64,000 bases of DNA from Phyto melanocephala (Eukaryota; Arthropoda; Insecta; Diptera; Rhinophoridae): assembly GCA_941918925.1 (NCBI GenBank), contig OW799236.1:63512685-63576684 (forward strand), in the 5' to 3' direction. Both the position numbers and the translations under genes were made by a program. The stretch's first letter is position 1, and each line of letters opens with the position of its first letter. The notes below the pieces were generated by a model, which was not told the origin of the DNA, did no database searches, and was given only the letters and a program-made list of their open reading frames with translations. Positions 10,547 to 25,100 of this stretch are shown here, piece by piece.

Positions 10547-11328
10547 CTTATGTTTTCAAGAAAACTAAAACAACTACTATTTGAATACAACTATTACTTC
10601 TTATTTTGATTCTGATACTTGTTTATAGTTTATATAAAACCTGTAAAAAAAATAATGAAAAAACAAAATTTTTTAAACAAAATAGAGAAATCATGCTTTA
10701 AATGATTGTTTGACCTTTAGATAAATGAAACATAAAATAAAAAAATTTCACAATAACGCGCATTTTTTAAAGAAAATGTTGCAGCTGAAAATAATATACA
10801 ATAAATAAATATATAATATATATATAAATAATATACATAAATATTAGTGCAGAATATTGGTAAAAATATTAATCTATTTTTGATGACTGTAAAGAGAGTA
10901 ATTAAAAAATACAAAGAGACCAATGCATATTTATAAAATATATGCATCGCGGCAAAAACACAACGATTAATAAACACATAAATTTGTTTTCTGCATTTCA
11001 TTTAACATTTCTCAATCTCAAACTTACTCAATTTGATCCGTGGAAAGATACGCAAATGAGCAATGCTTTAAAGTTATTCACGTTTTTTATAAAAATGGGC
11101 GTTCAAATCAAAATGCATTTTGTGCACTTCGTAATTCTTTTGGTCAACATAATCGTTAAAATTCGTCCACAATCGGGAGAATTGCAAAAAATATTTTAAT
11201 TTCTGCAAAACTGGTCTGTATAAAATGTTAGAAAATCTGTGAATGCCTTCTTAGTTCGTTGAATGGCAACCATTGCTGTTTTTTGCGATAGTGGGGCAAA
11301 AAAGCAGTAAACCTCGACTCATCATCGT
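10547..11328. other. No feature recognised
   Basis: AT-rich. Short open frames here (for example 10942-11199) have no recognisable motifs. At about 11115-11175 the text AAATGCATTTTGTGCACTTC...CGTCCACAATCGGGAGAATTG is a reverse-strand relative of the segment at 26575-26660 (hAT-like), so an old transposon fragment is likely there. Confidence 0.45.
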
Positions 11329-12228
11329 CGGTTTTATGAGCTTTTAAAATTCATTAACGGAAGATAACGTGAAAAGTGGGCGTTATAGTAGGCGTGCCAA
11401 AGTCATTTTTGCTAATGAGTACAACTTAGATATATCAATATAATCCTTTATTATTCCAAAATCTTTATTAATAGAGAAATTTTATGAATTTTAGTTAAAA
11501 CGTTATATGGGAGGTGGGCGTAAAAGTGGGCGCGGCACCTAAATTTTCTGGCACAGTAATGACACTGACTAAAAGAATATACGTAGCAAATTTTATCATC
11601 ATACCTCTCATTTTGTCGGTTTTATGAGCTTTTAAATTTCATTAACAGTAGATAACGTGAAAAGTGGGCGTTGTAGTAGGTGTGTCAAAGTTGTTTTTGC
11701 TAATGAGTACAGCTTAGATGTTTCAATATAGTCCTTTATTATTCCCAAATCTTTATTAATAGAGAAATTATATGAATTTTAGGTAAATCTTTATATGGGA
11801 GGTGGGCGTAAAAGTGGGCGTGGCACATTGATTTTCCGTCACAGAAAAGCCTCTTACCAAAAGGAAAGATATTGTTTTGACTCGAGAAATATATATTCGA
11901 AGTTTCATGACTTTATGTTAGTGCGTTTGGACACAATTGCATTTTATTCGATGTTGGAAGGACACGGTTTTTTCGACCTACTCTCGCTTTACGAACTATA
12001 AGTCTCTTTCTAATATTTGAGGCAAAATTTGAGCCCCATAGCTTTTTCGGTGCGACTTCTATCGTGATTTCAACAGACGGGCGGACATAGCTAGATCGTC
12101 ATCAAATCAAACCCTGATTCAGAATATATATACTCTATGGGGTTTAAAATGGATATTTCGATATGTTACAAACGGAATGAACAAATGAATATACCCCCAC
12201 AATTTTTTTGGTGGCGGGTATAAAAACT
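11329..12228 (-). mobile_element. HINE-B, minus strand, with internal 288-bp tandem repeat
   Basis: The right end is the reverse complement of a HINE-B start (GGTGGCGGGTATAAAA at about 12211-12226). The left part contains two copies of a unit spaced 288 bases apart (starts at 11329 and 11617). The 3' hairpin end is missing. Confidence 0.75.
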
Positions 12229-13033
12229 GGTACCACTCAAGGCAAGTTCATACAGGAGAAATTATTAATACTGCTGATGGGGAATAATTTTTATTAAAAT
12301 TTTTTGAACTCACCCTGACTTTATTTATTAATGCAGGGATGGAAAATGAGATTTTCGTTTCGGTATTAAACAATTAGCTTGAGTGTACTTTTTAATAATA
12401 CATGTATTAAATTTATGTATATTTGTTGCTTCTGCATAATTTATAATGTATTTTACAAATATACATATAACCTTCTTTTAATAAAATTTTATTAAATTAA
12501 ACATATCAAAACAACTTTTCCAACACGGATACATCAATTGGCCTTGACAGAAAACATCTCCGAAAATGTTGCTTTATTGTATCAATTCGCCGTTGCATAT
12601 ACCTCTTTGAATATGCCTTGGTACCACTGATAAATTGAATATAAAAAGACAATTGGATTAGATAAGTGATTGGATGCGAGTACCTTAATATTCTACCTTG
12701 ATAAAGACTGGCCAATTTACTTCTCTTATATTTGCTAATTCAATTTTTAAATTTCAGCGACCAAAAATTATTTTTTCATTTTCTTTTTCTTATAAAAATA
12801 TTTTATAGATTTTATAGCACCTCATAATATGTCCCAGATATAATGTCTTTTGGCTCCACATGACAGTGCATTTTTATCAAGACTTCTTTATTCGATCCGT
12901 ATCATTTTGAGTACCTGTCTATACATCTGCATTTCGATATCCTCTAACCCCTTAACATCTGCTGATTTAATTGTTCATGCCTTCACTGCGTATAATAGAT
13001 CTGAACATACATATATTTTATTTAAGCACGAAT

Positions 13034-13395
13034 TTATTATACCCTTCACCTGTGGTGCACAAGGGTATATATAGCTTTGTCATTCCGTTTGTAATTTCTA
13101 CAATTTTCATATCCGACCCCATAAAGTATATATTTTCTGAAAGCTTATGAACAGAGGAGTCGATTAAGCTCTGACCGTCTTTCCGTCTGACCGTCTGTCC
13201 GTGTGTTGGTTGAAATCAACTTTTAGAAGCAACTGTATGTTCCTCAAATCTGTATATGGTATCAATCTCTTGGAAATATCCAGGAATGAATCGCTATTGA
13301 AATTCAGCACAATCGCCCCATAACTTTCTGAGATATGAGCAAAAAACCACGACCACCTCGTTTTTTTACACAATTACAACAACAACATACATACA
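13034..13395 (+). mobile_element. HINE-A 5' portion
   Basis: TTATACCCTTCACCTGTGG start, GGGTATATATAGCTTTGTC, TCCGACCCCATAAAG, CCGTCTGTCC tract and the CACGACCACCTCG block. It is cut off at 13395, where a minus-strand HINE-B begins. Confidence 0.85.
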
Positions 13396-14428
13396 GCGGG
13401 CGTTATAGTAGGCGCGTCAAAGTTGTTTTTGCGAATGAGCACAACTTAGATGTTTCAATATAGCCATTTATTATTCCAAAATCTTTATTAATAGAGAAAT
13501 TATATGAATTTTAATTAAAACGTTATATGGGAGGTGGGCGTAAAAGTGTGCGTGACACCTTAATTTTTTGGCACAGTAATGAAATCGCCTAGGGGGATAT
13601 ACGTAGCAAATTTGATCATCATACATCTAATTTTGGCGGTTTTATGAGCTTTTAAATCTCATTAACAGTAGATAACGTGAAAAGTTGGCGTTATAGTAGG
13701 CGTGTCAAAGTTTTTGTTGCGAATGAGTACATTTTAGGTGTTTCAATATAGCCCTTTGTTATTCCAAAATCTTTATTAATAAAGAAATTATATGAATTTT
13801 AGGTAAAACGTTATATGGGAGGTGGGCGTAAAAGTGAGCGTGGCACATTGATTTTCTGTTACAAAAAAGCGTCTCAACAAAAAGCAAAGTGTGCAAAATT
13901 TCAGAGTCGTACATCCAATTTTGTTGCTTTTATGACGTTTTTTTTTAAATATACCGAAAAATACACTGTGCGGTATAAATTTTCGTACATTTTGATCGAT
14001 AACTCCTCTCCTAATGCATAGATTTAAATAATTTTCCGGGAAAATATATTCGGAGTTTCATGAGTCTACGTTAATGCGTTTGGACACAATTCTATTTTAT
14101 TCGATGTTCGAAGGACACGGTTTTTACGACCTACTCTTGCTTTTCGAGCTATAACTCTCTTTCTAATATTCCGATTTAGCCCATTTTCAATACCAAACAA
14201 ACCTTGTCTATAAGAAAGATTCTGGAGCCCCGTAGCTTTTTCGGTGCGACCGCTATCGTGCTTTCAACAGACGGACAGACGGATGGATATAGCTAGATCG
14301 TCATCAAATCAAACGCTGATTCAGAATATATATACTTTATGGGATCTAAAATAATTATTTCGATGTGTTACAAACGGAATGACAAAATGAATATACCCCC
14401 ACCATTTTTTTGGTGGCGGGTATAAAAA
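13396..14428 (-). mobile_element. HINE-B, minus strand
   Basis: The right end GGTGGCGGGTATAAAAA (about 14412-14428) is the reverse complement of the family's start. The 288-bp internal duplication recurs (units near 13399 and 13687). The 3' hairpin end is absent. Confidence 0.8.
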
Positions 14429-14526
14429 TCATTATCAGCTAGAATACGGTTGGACGGTTACCTCAGTATATTAAAGTTCAAATAAAAAATAAAATTTTTA
14501 AAGCAAAATCTAACATCCCATCCCTG

Positions 14527-15352
14527 TAAAAAAAATTGTGCAATTTAAAGAAAAAATTTGCTGCGTCTTTTAATTAAGTCCGAGTTCCTATACAAATATT
14601 ATACTGTCTTATGTTTCGACCGTAAATGACTCAAATTCCTATGAAGATTTTTTTCAAACATCGTCTTAACTCTCATATTATAGTCAATGAAGCCCGGTTA
14701 TATTAAAAAAGGAGACTTCATTGAATGTAATTTTACTTAATTGGTTTATATTATATAGCATCTTCACTTGCCATCGATTTGTGTCTCGCGAGGGTCAATG
14801 TTTTTTTCTTGTTCCAACATCATTGTCATTAGGCCGAGCACATAATGTCTGTTATAAAAAAATAAAATTAAATATACAATTGAATGTGAAAGGAAGAGAC
14901 GATACCAAGCCATATTTATTCATCATGTAGTCTTGATTTGTCAGGCGATTTGTTTACTTCTTTTAATTTAAACTTTAACGATCAAAATCCATACATAAAA
15001 AATTTCTCTCGCCTCTCTCATTTATTATAATGGACGAACTTCATATAAAAAAGTTTTACAAAATAAAATTCTCACCGAACTGAGATAACCTGCTGAATAC
15101 ATATGCCTTGGATGAAACATTAAAACGGAAACCCTATCCCTTACCATTGGGAAGCACTTGAAATCAACTATGTGTTTTAAAGTCTTTTAAATCAGCATTT
15201 TTTTAAGTTTGTTTGTCAACTTTTTATACTTATTTACAAAATTTGGAAACCTAAACAACTGTTAAAAATTTGAAATTAAAATAAAAAAAAATTCAATAAT
15301 TTATTTTAGTATAAAATATACGTTTTAATGTTTTTGATTTCTAATTTTGAAG
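14527..15352. other. No feature recognised before the first coding exon
   Basis: AT-rich; nothing matching the repeat families. The last 30 bases before 15353 (TTTTTGATTTCTAATTTTGAAG) contain a CTAAT branch-like site, a pyrimidine-rich run and the AG acceptor used in the exon model. Confidence 0.5.
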
Positions 15353-16186
15353 CCCAGCAAAGAGAAGGAACACATTAAAATCATGCATAAAAACTCAGCA
15401 GAAAACACATCAAGATGTACAGAATCTGGCTCACATCAGCAAATGACTAATCCGGAAGCTTTTATTACAAGACGATCTTGCAATCCTAGGTTTTCTATTA
15501 CTCCTGAAACTTTGGGTATAAATTTACGCGCAGATACTCCAACACCTACCATTGAGCAAACACAAGAAGAACCACCTTTGGTGGATGTAAAATCTTATTA
15601 TGAGCGTCATAATAAAAAACCCATGGCAGGTTTACTCGCCGATAATCAGCAAGAATCTAATGTTTCCCTTCAGAGCTCACACTCTAATACGCCCACAAAT
15701 TCCTATGTATGTATTATGGCCGAAAATGTTAGTCAACGGGTGGCAAGTTATAATGTTAAAACTCCCTCCCCAAATGTTTCACCACAAACACCAGCACAAC
15801 AATGGAACTTCGATAACTCAGCATTACAGCAGCAATCAAATACATATACCTCCTCAGCTTCACTCTGCCCCACACAGTATGTTCAGCAAAATATTAAGTA
15901 TTCTGCTGGAAGTAACACCTCAATGCCCAGTGCTTCAAGAACCTTGCAAACTTTGACATCAAGTGGTGAACACCCTTTCTCTAAAAATGACACTTCTCAT
16001 ACACAATATGCATATTTGCAGAATGTTAGATCGCTTTCGAAAATTTCACAACAACAACAGCAGCAGTATGATTCGGGTATGGATATTTGCAAGGATGATT
16101 CAACAAAAAAAAATTTTAACATTTTGAATGATGTTTATTCGAAGAGAATTGAACAGATCGATGCCAATGCTTATGGAGACAAAGAC
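15353..16186 (+). CDS. Coding exon 1 (visible): Ser/Gln-rich N-terminal region
   Basis: Open throughout, ending at donor GACGTAAGT (GT at 16187), phase 0. The upstream limit is an AG at 15351-15352; an alternative AG is at 15356-15357. An in-frame TGA at 15335 means any coding must enter by splicing or start inside. The first in-frame ATG is 15383 (context AAAATCATGC, A at -3), the likely start unless an upstream coding exon exists. The product has TP/SP dipeptides (DTPTPTIEQT, KTPSPNVSPQTP), possible kinase sites, and a QQQQQQ run near the end (about 16050). Codon use is clearly coding-like. Confidence 0.75.
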
Positions 16187-19100
16187 GTAAGTTAATTTTT
16201 ATAGTTTTATTTAAATTGTTTAAAAAGAACTAGACACTATTAAAATGCTCATCAAACTCTTGATAGTATTTGTAAAAAATTAATTTAATTAATTGAATTT
16301 CTCAACTTTCTCAATACTGAATTTTTAATTCATTTAAAATTATTTAATGAAATTTATTATACATACATATGTATATGTATGATGCACTGACAGTGCTTGA
16401 TGCAAAATTAAAACCTTTCGGCATTCGTATTGCTTGGTACGTATACGAATTTCGTATCAAGCAATTTGATTGTATCTAAAAATAGGTAATGCAAAATGTA
16501 TATAAACATGCACTTGGTGAGTTCACAAGAATGTTTATTATGTCGTATTATCAAAATTCCAGAATTTTTTAATATTTTATAATATTTGAACAAAACTACT
16601 CGATAACTTAATATAAAAAAGCCGTAACGCGATTTTTTACTTTCTTCTCCAATAAGACGAAAAAAACTGAATAAAATTGAAAATAATGAAATGAACTAGA
16701 GCTTTTTTATGTGGCTATGGGTGATGTGTTTGTTTTTTGGTAGTCCACAAAAAAAGAAAAAAATTGAGATACGCTATTTTTATTTAGACTCACAATAGTT
16801 CCTTATCGCCATATTGTCATAAGTTTTTAAAATTATAAAAAGGCTTAAAAATTTGTCAACAAATAGTACCATACTTTTTACACATTTTAAGATTTTTGGG
16901 ATATTATGAAATTATGACAATATGATATCCAAGACTTTTAGTTAATACACCACATATTTACATCAGGAAAATATTATCGAAACACAACGCTTGCCGCTCT
17001 TGTATAATTTTATTTGTAATAATCCTCTTCTTGTTATATTGCACATTTAAACCAACAGTATCCTGTGGTCAAAATTCTAGCATCGTACTTAATTTTAAGT
17101 TTGAACGTTAAAAAAGATATAACTTATCCAATTTTACCAAAAAGTTGCAAAAAAACCAATCCCTATCCCTAAATCACTAAAAATTTATTTTTTCTACTTT
17201 ACTCAACATTTCCTAAAGTGCAATTATCGTTCACTAATGCCATTCTAGTTTCCTAACACTACTTAAATTATAGGATTTTTTATTTGGCTTAGTTTTAATA
17301 TCAGAGACCAAAACTTAAATTTTTTATGCATCACAGGATACACTTATGCATGTAGCGGTGCCAGCCCAGCTGACTAATTCTTTGTGTCCCATCATATGTC
17401 CAACTCCATATATAAAAGATATTACAATCCCAGAATTATCAAATTCCATATAAAAACAAGTAACAGTGCTCTATTCGGCCGTGCCGAATCTTATATACCC
17501 TTCACAACGTGTGGTCATGCAATAACAATTGTTTGTATCACCATTCATCTCATATCAAATACGTACATATGTATATACTGGTTAGAATAAATGTGGCATC
17601 GAATCCCAGCTGAGCCAAAAAAATTTTATTTTATATAATATATTATTTATATTTTGTTATTATTTTTTTTATATATTTTTTTTAATTTTTGTAAAAAATT
17701 TTTTTGAAAAAATTTTTAAAATTTTTTTTTTAAATTATTTTAAAATTTTTTTTTTTGTAATTTTTCTTATTATTTTTTTTTATTTTTAATATTTTTTCTT
17801 TTTGTAATTTTTTCTTTTTTTGTATGGTTTTTACATATATTTATGTATGTATGTTGTTGTTGTAATTGTGTAAAAAAACGAGGTGGTCGTGGTTTTTTAC
17901 TCATATCTCAGAAAGTTATTGGGCGATTGTGCTGAATTTCAATAGCGATTCATTCCTGAATATTTCCAAGAGATTGATACCATATAGAGATCTGAGGAAC
18001 ATAGAGTTGCTTCAAAAGTTTATTTCAACCAACACACGGACAGACGGGCAGACGGACAGACGGTCAGGGCTTAATCGACTCCTCTATTCATAAGCTTTCA
18101 GAAAATATATACTTTATGGGGTCGGAAATGAAAATTGTAGAAATTACAAACGGAATGACAAAGCTATATATACCCTTGTGCACCACAGGTGAAGGGTATA
18201 AAAACAAGCCAGAGCACTATATTCGGCTGTGCCAAATCTTTTATACCCACCACCAATTCGATGTACTTTTATAGCACAGAATTTATTATTTTGTTATTAA
18301 CCGTAACCGCTAAAAACCGTAACCGTACTAAAATATGTATCACTTTCTTTGTAACTTCGATAAGCTAGTAAAATGTTTTTGTAAATTAAGTCTATCAGTG
18401 AAAGTGGACGTTAAAGTAGGCGTGCCAATAAAATCTTTTATTCCTCCAAAATCTTTATTAAAAGAGAAATTATATGAATTTGAGATAAAGCGTGATATGG
18501 GAGGTTGGTGTAAAAATTGGCGTGTTACATTTATTTTCCCTTGGAACAAAGCCTTTGACCAAAAAGAAATGCTTGCAAAATTTCAGAAACATACTTCTTA
18601 TTTTGTCAGTTATATTACATTTTGAATATACCGAAAAATTCACTGCGCGGTATAAATTTTCGTACGTTTTGATACATAACTCCTTTTCTTATTCATAGAA
18701 TTTGGTAATTTTCGGGGAAAAGAATTTTTTACTCAGAAAATATACATTCGAAAATTCATTACTCTACGTTAATGCGTTTGGACACAATTCCATTTTATTC
18801 GATGTCGGAAGTACTCTTGCACTACGAGTTATGACTCTCTTTCTAATATTTTGGTTAAGCCCATTTTTATAACCAAACAAACCTTGTGTATAAGAAATAT
18901 TATAGCAAAATTTAAGCCCTCTAACTTTTTTGGTCCGACCTCTATCGTGCTTTCAACAGACGGACATAGCTAGATCGTCATAAAATGAAACCCCGATACT
19001 TTATGGGGTCTAAAATGGATATTTCGATGTGTTACAAACGGAATGACAAAATGAATATACCCGCACCATTTTTTTGGTGGCGGGTCCGTCTAAGCTATCA

Positions 19101-22100
19101 CCTTATGTGATTACACCATGATACATCCTTTTAAAAGGAGGCACACAATTTATTATTTTAAATAGTAGAAATTTTGTTACAAAAACACACAAGCCCTGTA
19201 CATTGGGTTCAATTACCTTTAAAATAGAAAAAAATATTAAATGTGATATTTTGTTGTTGTTTTTAAATATACTAAATTTCATTATTTTACGTATATTTAT
19301 ATTTGGCAATATAAACGAAAATAAGTTTTGTAATACATATACATACATATCAAAATAAGTACATACTTATACATATACACACAATAGCCGCGTGTATGTA
19401 TGTAAGAACAAAACCTGAGCACGGCTTTACCGATTTCTCTGTTTGTTTTTTTCTTTGTAATTACTAAGACATGGTTCATATTCAAATAAGGAATATGGTG
19501 TCTCACATATTTTCTTACGTATATAAAATACAACTGCAGCATATACGTATCAGTGATCGGCTTTGAGTCGTTTTTTCGATATTCATAGTGAGTCATCAAA
19601 TTTGATTATAAGTGCGTATAAATCATTGAAATTTAACTGAGCTGACGTACGCATACCCACAACAATGTTGATTTATAAGTACAACTCACAATGAACATGA
19701 GTACTACGTCGTACTTATACTTATACCGTCCCATACTTATATGATTCGCAAAAATACCCACGTTGATTCATATTTTTAAGAAAATACTTATATTCTTAGA
19801 CTGATTCAAGTTGATTCAACAACAAAAATATTAACAGCTCTCATTTGTATGAAGAATAAATAATGCTACCAGGTCGGAGAGTACGAGATATTTGTTAGCC
19901 GCAAGAAAATTTGCAATTTTTCAATATATAATATACAATTTTTGCAAATATTTTTAAATATATGCAACTGTTTATGACTTTTAGGCTAAGTTTTGGTTGG
20001 CTTTTGTAATAAAGGGTCCGCCAAATAACTTCTTTTTTTTTTAAATGCTGAAAAAAGTGTAGCTTCGGTTGTGTGGCATGTAGCGCCGTCTCGTTGAAAC
20101 CAAATATTGCCAACATCCTTTTCTTCAATTTTTGTGAACAAAAATTCGTTCAACATGGCCCGATAACGATCACCATTGATTACGGCCTTTCCTTGCTCAT
20201 TTTCGAAGAAAAATTGCCTAATTATGCCTCTGGACTAAAATCCGCACCAAACAGTCACTCGTTTTGGGTGTATCGGCTTTTCAATGTATGCGTGCGGGCT
20301 TTCTGTGCCCCAAATGCGACAATTTTGCTTGTTTACATACCCGCCAAGATCAAAATGAGCTTCATCTGAAAAGATGATTTTTTTTTTGCAAAATCGGCCA
20401 AAGAAATGTCGCAATATTTCCTAGCATTGTTCAAGCATATACACAGCCATATTCGTTCGGCGGAAGGACATGAGCTAAGTGTTACCATTCACGAAATAAG
20501 CACTAGTTGAAAAAAAATAATTAGATGGCGGACCCTTCAAAATGTAAACAATAACAGTTATTTCGTTTTTTTTATTTTCATGTTTACATTTTTTGCAGTA
20601 AATTAAAAAAATGCGTTTTTAGCAAAGCATAAAAAAGCAAATAAGAGCACTATATTCGTCTGTGCCGACATTTGCTTTTTGACATTTAAGTCGTCGTTTT
20701 CCAACAACAAAATACATGTAGAATTTTGTTGTTGCAGAACTGAGGCTACCTGATGATTGTACCATGATTATTACATTGTGTTACGAAAAGAACAAAAATT
20801 GATAGCTTAAGGCTATAATACACGGCATGTTTTTTACATCTGACTTTAAAATTTGTGAGACATATGTAAATCTACATGTCTGTCAAAATTGTACTTTTAC
20901 GCTGACTGCTTTGCAGCGGCAGATATTTCTGCCAACGGCTGATGTCACATGTGTTGACAGAAGAAAATAGAGCGCACTCTAATTAAAATTTTGTCAGATG
21001 TCTCAACACATGTTTTTTTACAGAAGTAATGTTTTAAAGGTAACACACGACATGTTTGTATTAGCAGTGGAGAATTTGACAAGTCAGATGTAAAAAACAT
21101 GCCGTGTATTAGCTCCTTTAAATGTTAGTCTAGTGTGTGAAGGGCCAATTGAAAGAGGTTTTATTACATCACGATCACTGTTGCCATGTTTTCCCAAAAA
21201 ATATCGCTAAAACAGGTAGAAAAATAGCTAAACATGAGCAAATTTTTAATTATTTATTTTTTTTTCAAATTCTGCATAAATTTAACAAAAAATAGCCAAG
21301 TTTTCGTCCATTTTTTTATTGCGCGGAAAACTTAGCGTTTATTGTTAAGTTTTTCTTAAATACTGACAGAAGGAAAAAAAGGAGAGTACAGTAATTTTTA
21401 TTACGAAGGCAGCTTTTATTTATTACATTTTAATACATAATTTACAAATGTATGAAAGTATGTAAAAAATTCAGGAAATGTATGTACGTATACATGTGTA
21501 CGTTATATTAAAATTCAAAATAATAATGTTTATCAAGTATTAAGGTAGGATCACACGATTGCCGTAATGCACCAATTTCCAAAATTTTTTTGTATCCCAA
21601 TTGTATGATTGCACAATAAATTGGTTCATGTGACAATCGCGGATAATATTGTGCTTGTTTTAACCAATCAAATGCAACTCTGGTGGGGCAACCGTGTGAC
21701 CACTTTAAATACAACAGCGCGGCAATAAAAATGTCAAAAGTGTGCCAATATTTATTGTGTCTTTAGCGGCAATCAAAATTTACAATACGCGCCAACATTT
21801 TAATTTTTTTTGCGTGCTTCAATTATTTGTGGTTTGTGATTAAAAAGTTTTTCTTTGCATGATTATACTTTTTAATTACATAAATTTAAGCCAGTTAAGC
21901 TTTGCGTACCCCCAGCATATCTATTTTTCCTTATTAAGTGTTCACATTTCTTTTTGTAGGTATATTTCTACAAAACCATAAATAAATTTTTTTATACCAA
22001 ATAAACACCCAATCTACAAAGAAGATGCAAATTTCTTTTTTTTTTTTTAAACAAACCATTTTAATGCACAAAAAAAAACAAAACAGACACAACAAAATAA

Positions 22101-25100
22101 GCTAGCGTTGCTACAAGCAGGAACAATCGTGTGACGGGAATGCGGCGATTTTTGTCACTATAGCATTTTACGCCATCTTGCAACAATCAAATTTGTATAA
22201 AGTGAGGCAATCGTGTGATTACAAAGTATTTGATTGGAACAATCTCATTATTGTGCGTCAACTAAGCACAATAAAAATTGTGTCAGATTGGTGCATTTGC
22301 GGCAATCGTGTGATCCCACCTTTACTAATTACGTTATATTTATAATATGCATACTAAAAACATTTTGGGATTTATTCACTAAAAGTCTAAAGCCAATACT
22401 CTATATTCTCGCTCGTGTTCGCTTGTGTTTGTACAATTTTGCAGACAGGGATCACCTGCATCACTATCCTTTTGTATCGTCTTTTTAGTCTTGCATTACC
22501 CAGGACTTAAACTTTTAATGGCTTAACCATGCACAAGTTTTTGATTTTATTAGTTTTTTTTTTGCAATATTTCTAATTTCTTCCAAGCAATTTTTAAATA
22601 GTTCTTTTTGTATAATTCACAAACTCAAAACTCAAATTATTCGAGCTATAAACTTTGCAAGATAAAATTGGTTTTTGAATTTTAATGTACGTGGTTTTTG
22701 GCTTTCAGATACCATAATCTGTATTAAAAAGTGTATTGAAAATAGCACGCCTTTCTCACTAGGCAAGTCACTTGCGCAAGTGTTGTGTTTATAGGCAAAA
22801 GGGGTAAGGTCGGGTTAAGAGGAAGAAACTTGCTGGAACACACTTGCCTGTACTCGGCAAGTACGAGCAAGTTTTTGTTGAGAAACCAAAAACAAGAGAG
22901 TAATAAAAACAAACAAGAGTGCTATATTCGGCCATGCCGAATCTTATATACCCTTCACAACGTGTAGTCATGCAACAACAATTGTTTATGTCACCATTTA
23001 TCTCATATGAAATACGTACATACAAAACTAGGGTTGCCATTCGTACTGTTTTAAACAGTACATGTACTGTTTTTTGTAATATGCACTTTTATATTCACAA
23101 TACCTAAAACAGTACGAAAAAGTACTGTTTTTTTTATATTTGTACTGTTTTTGTACTGTTTTTAGATATACATGTATTGAATTTTGTAATTTTTTGAAGA
23201 ATGAAACAGGAAAAAATTGTATTGATAAATGTGTACAAAAAAGGGATAAGTATTTGTAATTTATTTTTCAATTAACTTTTTTTGTAAGCATAAATTATTT
23301 TCTTTTATATAACTATACCACCTCTATTTGTGTTGTATAATTATTTATTGAATTTTAAAAATTATCAAATGTATTCATTTTAAAAATTCAATTGATTTTT
23401 TAAAAACAAATTTTTTTAACAATATTTAATCAATACTTTTGGATTACTATATATAACTTAAAAAACATCAATTGTAATTGACAAATTATCAATTTTTATC
23501 TGCCAAACAAAATCCTGCCTTTAGCTAACGGCAAGTTGTAATAATGGCCCTAAGTCTACTTAAAAATTAATAATTTGTCAATTACAATTGATATTTTTAA
23601 AGTTATAAATAGTATTCCAAAAGTATTAATGGAATATTATTGTAATTTGAATTATTATTATTGTAATTTATTATTATAATATGAATTTACATATTATAGA
23701 TAATTTCAAAATTCAACTCGTAGTTTTTGAAATTCAATTACCAATTTCGAAATTCTATTTACTATTTTTGAAATTTAATTAATAACTTTTGAAATACATT
23801 ATAGATCATTTTCAAAATTAAGTTTGAAAATATAGTGCATAGTTCTGAAATACAGTCAAAAATGTTAAAACATTGATAATTCGTTTATTCAAACTAATAT
23901 CAATATTAATATCGAAAAACGACGTTTAATTTGTGTTTTTGACCACGTTAGTAACTTAAGATACTATTTTTAGTTCGACTCGATCTATATATGTATTGCA
24001 TTTTGAAACAAATGCAATATTTTTTGTTACGTTCTCATAGTTTTGTATATGCGTTTTATGTTATTTTTTTACTTATTTTTAAAACATATGTGATGTATTG
24101 AATTAAAAGTTAAGTCAACGTTATGTTCTCATAGTTTTTACATGTTTTTATGTTTCTTATTAACTTTTTTTAAATAAAAATGTGATGTATTGAAGTAAAA
24201 GTTATGTTATCAATAAATAGAAAAATGTACTGTTTTTTTAGAAAAGTACTGTTTTTTCCCCCTCAATGTACTGTTTTTTATACCCGCCACCAAAAAAATG
24301 GTGGGGTATATTCATTTTGTCATTCCGTTTGTAACACATCGAAATATCCATTTTAGACCCCATAAAGTAAATATATTCTGAATCAGGGTTTGATTTGATG
24401 ACGATCTAGCTATGTCCGTCCGTCTGTTGAAAGCACGATAGAGGTCGCACCGAAAAAGCTAGGAGGCTCAAATTTTGCCAGAATCTTTCTTATAGACAAT
24501 GGGCTAAATCGGAATATTAGGAAGAGAGTTATAGCTCGTAAAGCAAACGTAGGTCGAAAAAACCGTGTCCGTCGAACATCGAATAAAATGGAATTGTGTC
24601 CAAACGCATTAACGTATCGTCATGAAACTTCGAATATATATTTCTGGAGTCAAAAGAATATTTCTCCCCAAAAATTTCTTAAATCTATGAATTAGAAAAG
24701 GAGTTATAGATCAAAATGTACGAAAATTTATACCGCTCAGTGTATATTTGAAATTTAAAACGTAATAAAACTGACAAAACTATATGTACGATTCTGAAAT
24801 TTTGCAAACATGGCTTTTTGGTCAAAGTCTTCGTTATAACAGAAAATAAATGTGCCACGCCCACTTTTTTCTTTAAATTTTTATAAAAATATATTAGTCA
24901 TATATATTAGCATTTATACATTGCAGACGGCATCATCTGTTGAAGGCGCCACTACATTTTGCAAACAATGAGGATGATTGATGTCTTTGCTAAATATCAC
25001 GTTGAACACTAGATGACTCTAATAACATTTTTGCTAACAAACTCTTTTATATTTTGGACAAACTACAAAGAAATTTTAAAGGGGTTTGTGAAAACGAAAA

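Larger units (their letters stand above)
12334..14526. mobile_element. Possible hAT-like element with CAGGGATGG ends
   Basis: CAGGGATGGAAAATG at 12334 faces CATCCCATCCCTG ending at 14526. The same terminus is found on the better-supported element at 35871-36717. No target duplication is visible and no transposase is readable; two HINEs occupy much of the interior (13034-14428). Pairing of these two ends is an inference. Confidence 0.4.

Noticed and set aside
17453..18202. tRNA gene at the GGCATCGAATCCCAGC segment
   Set aside because: Only A-box and B-box-like words, directly adjacent instead of 30-40 bases apart, with no cloverleaf arms.
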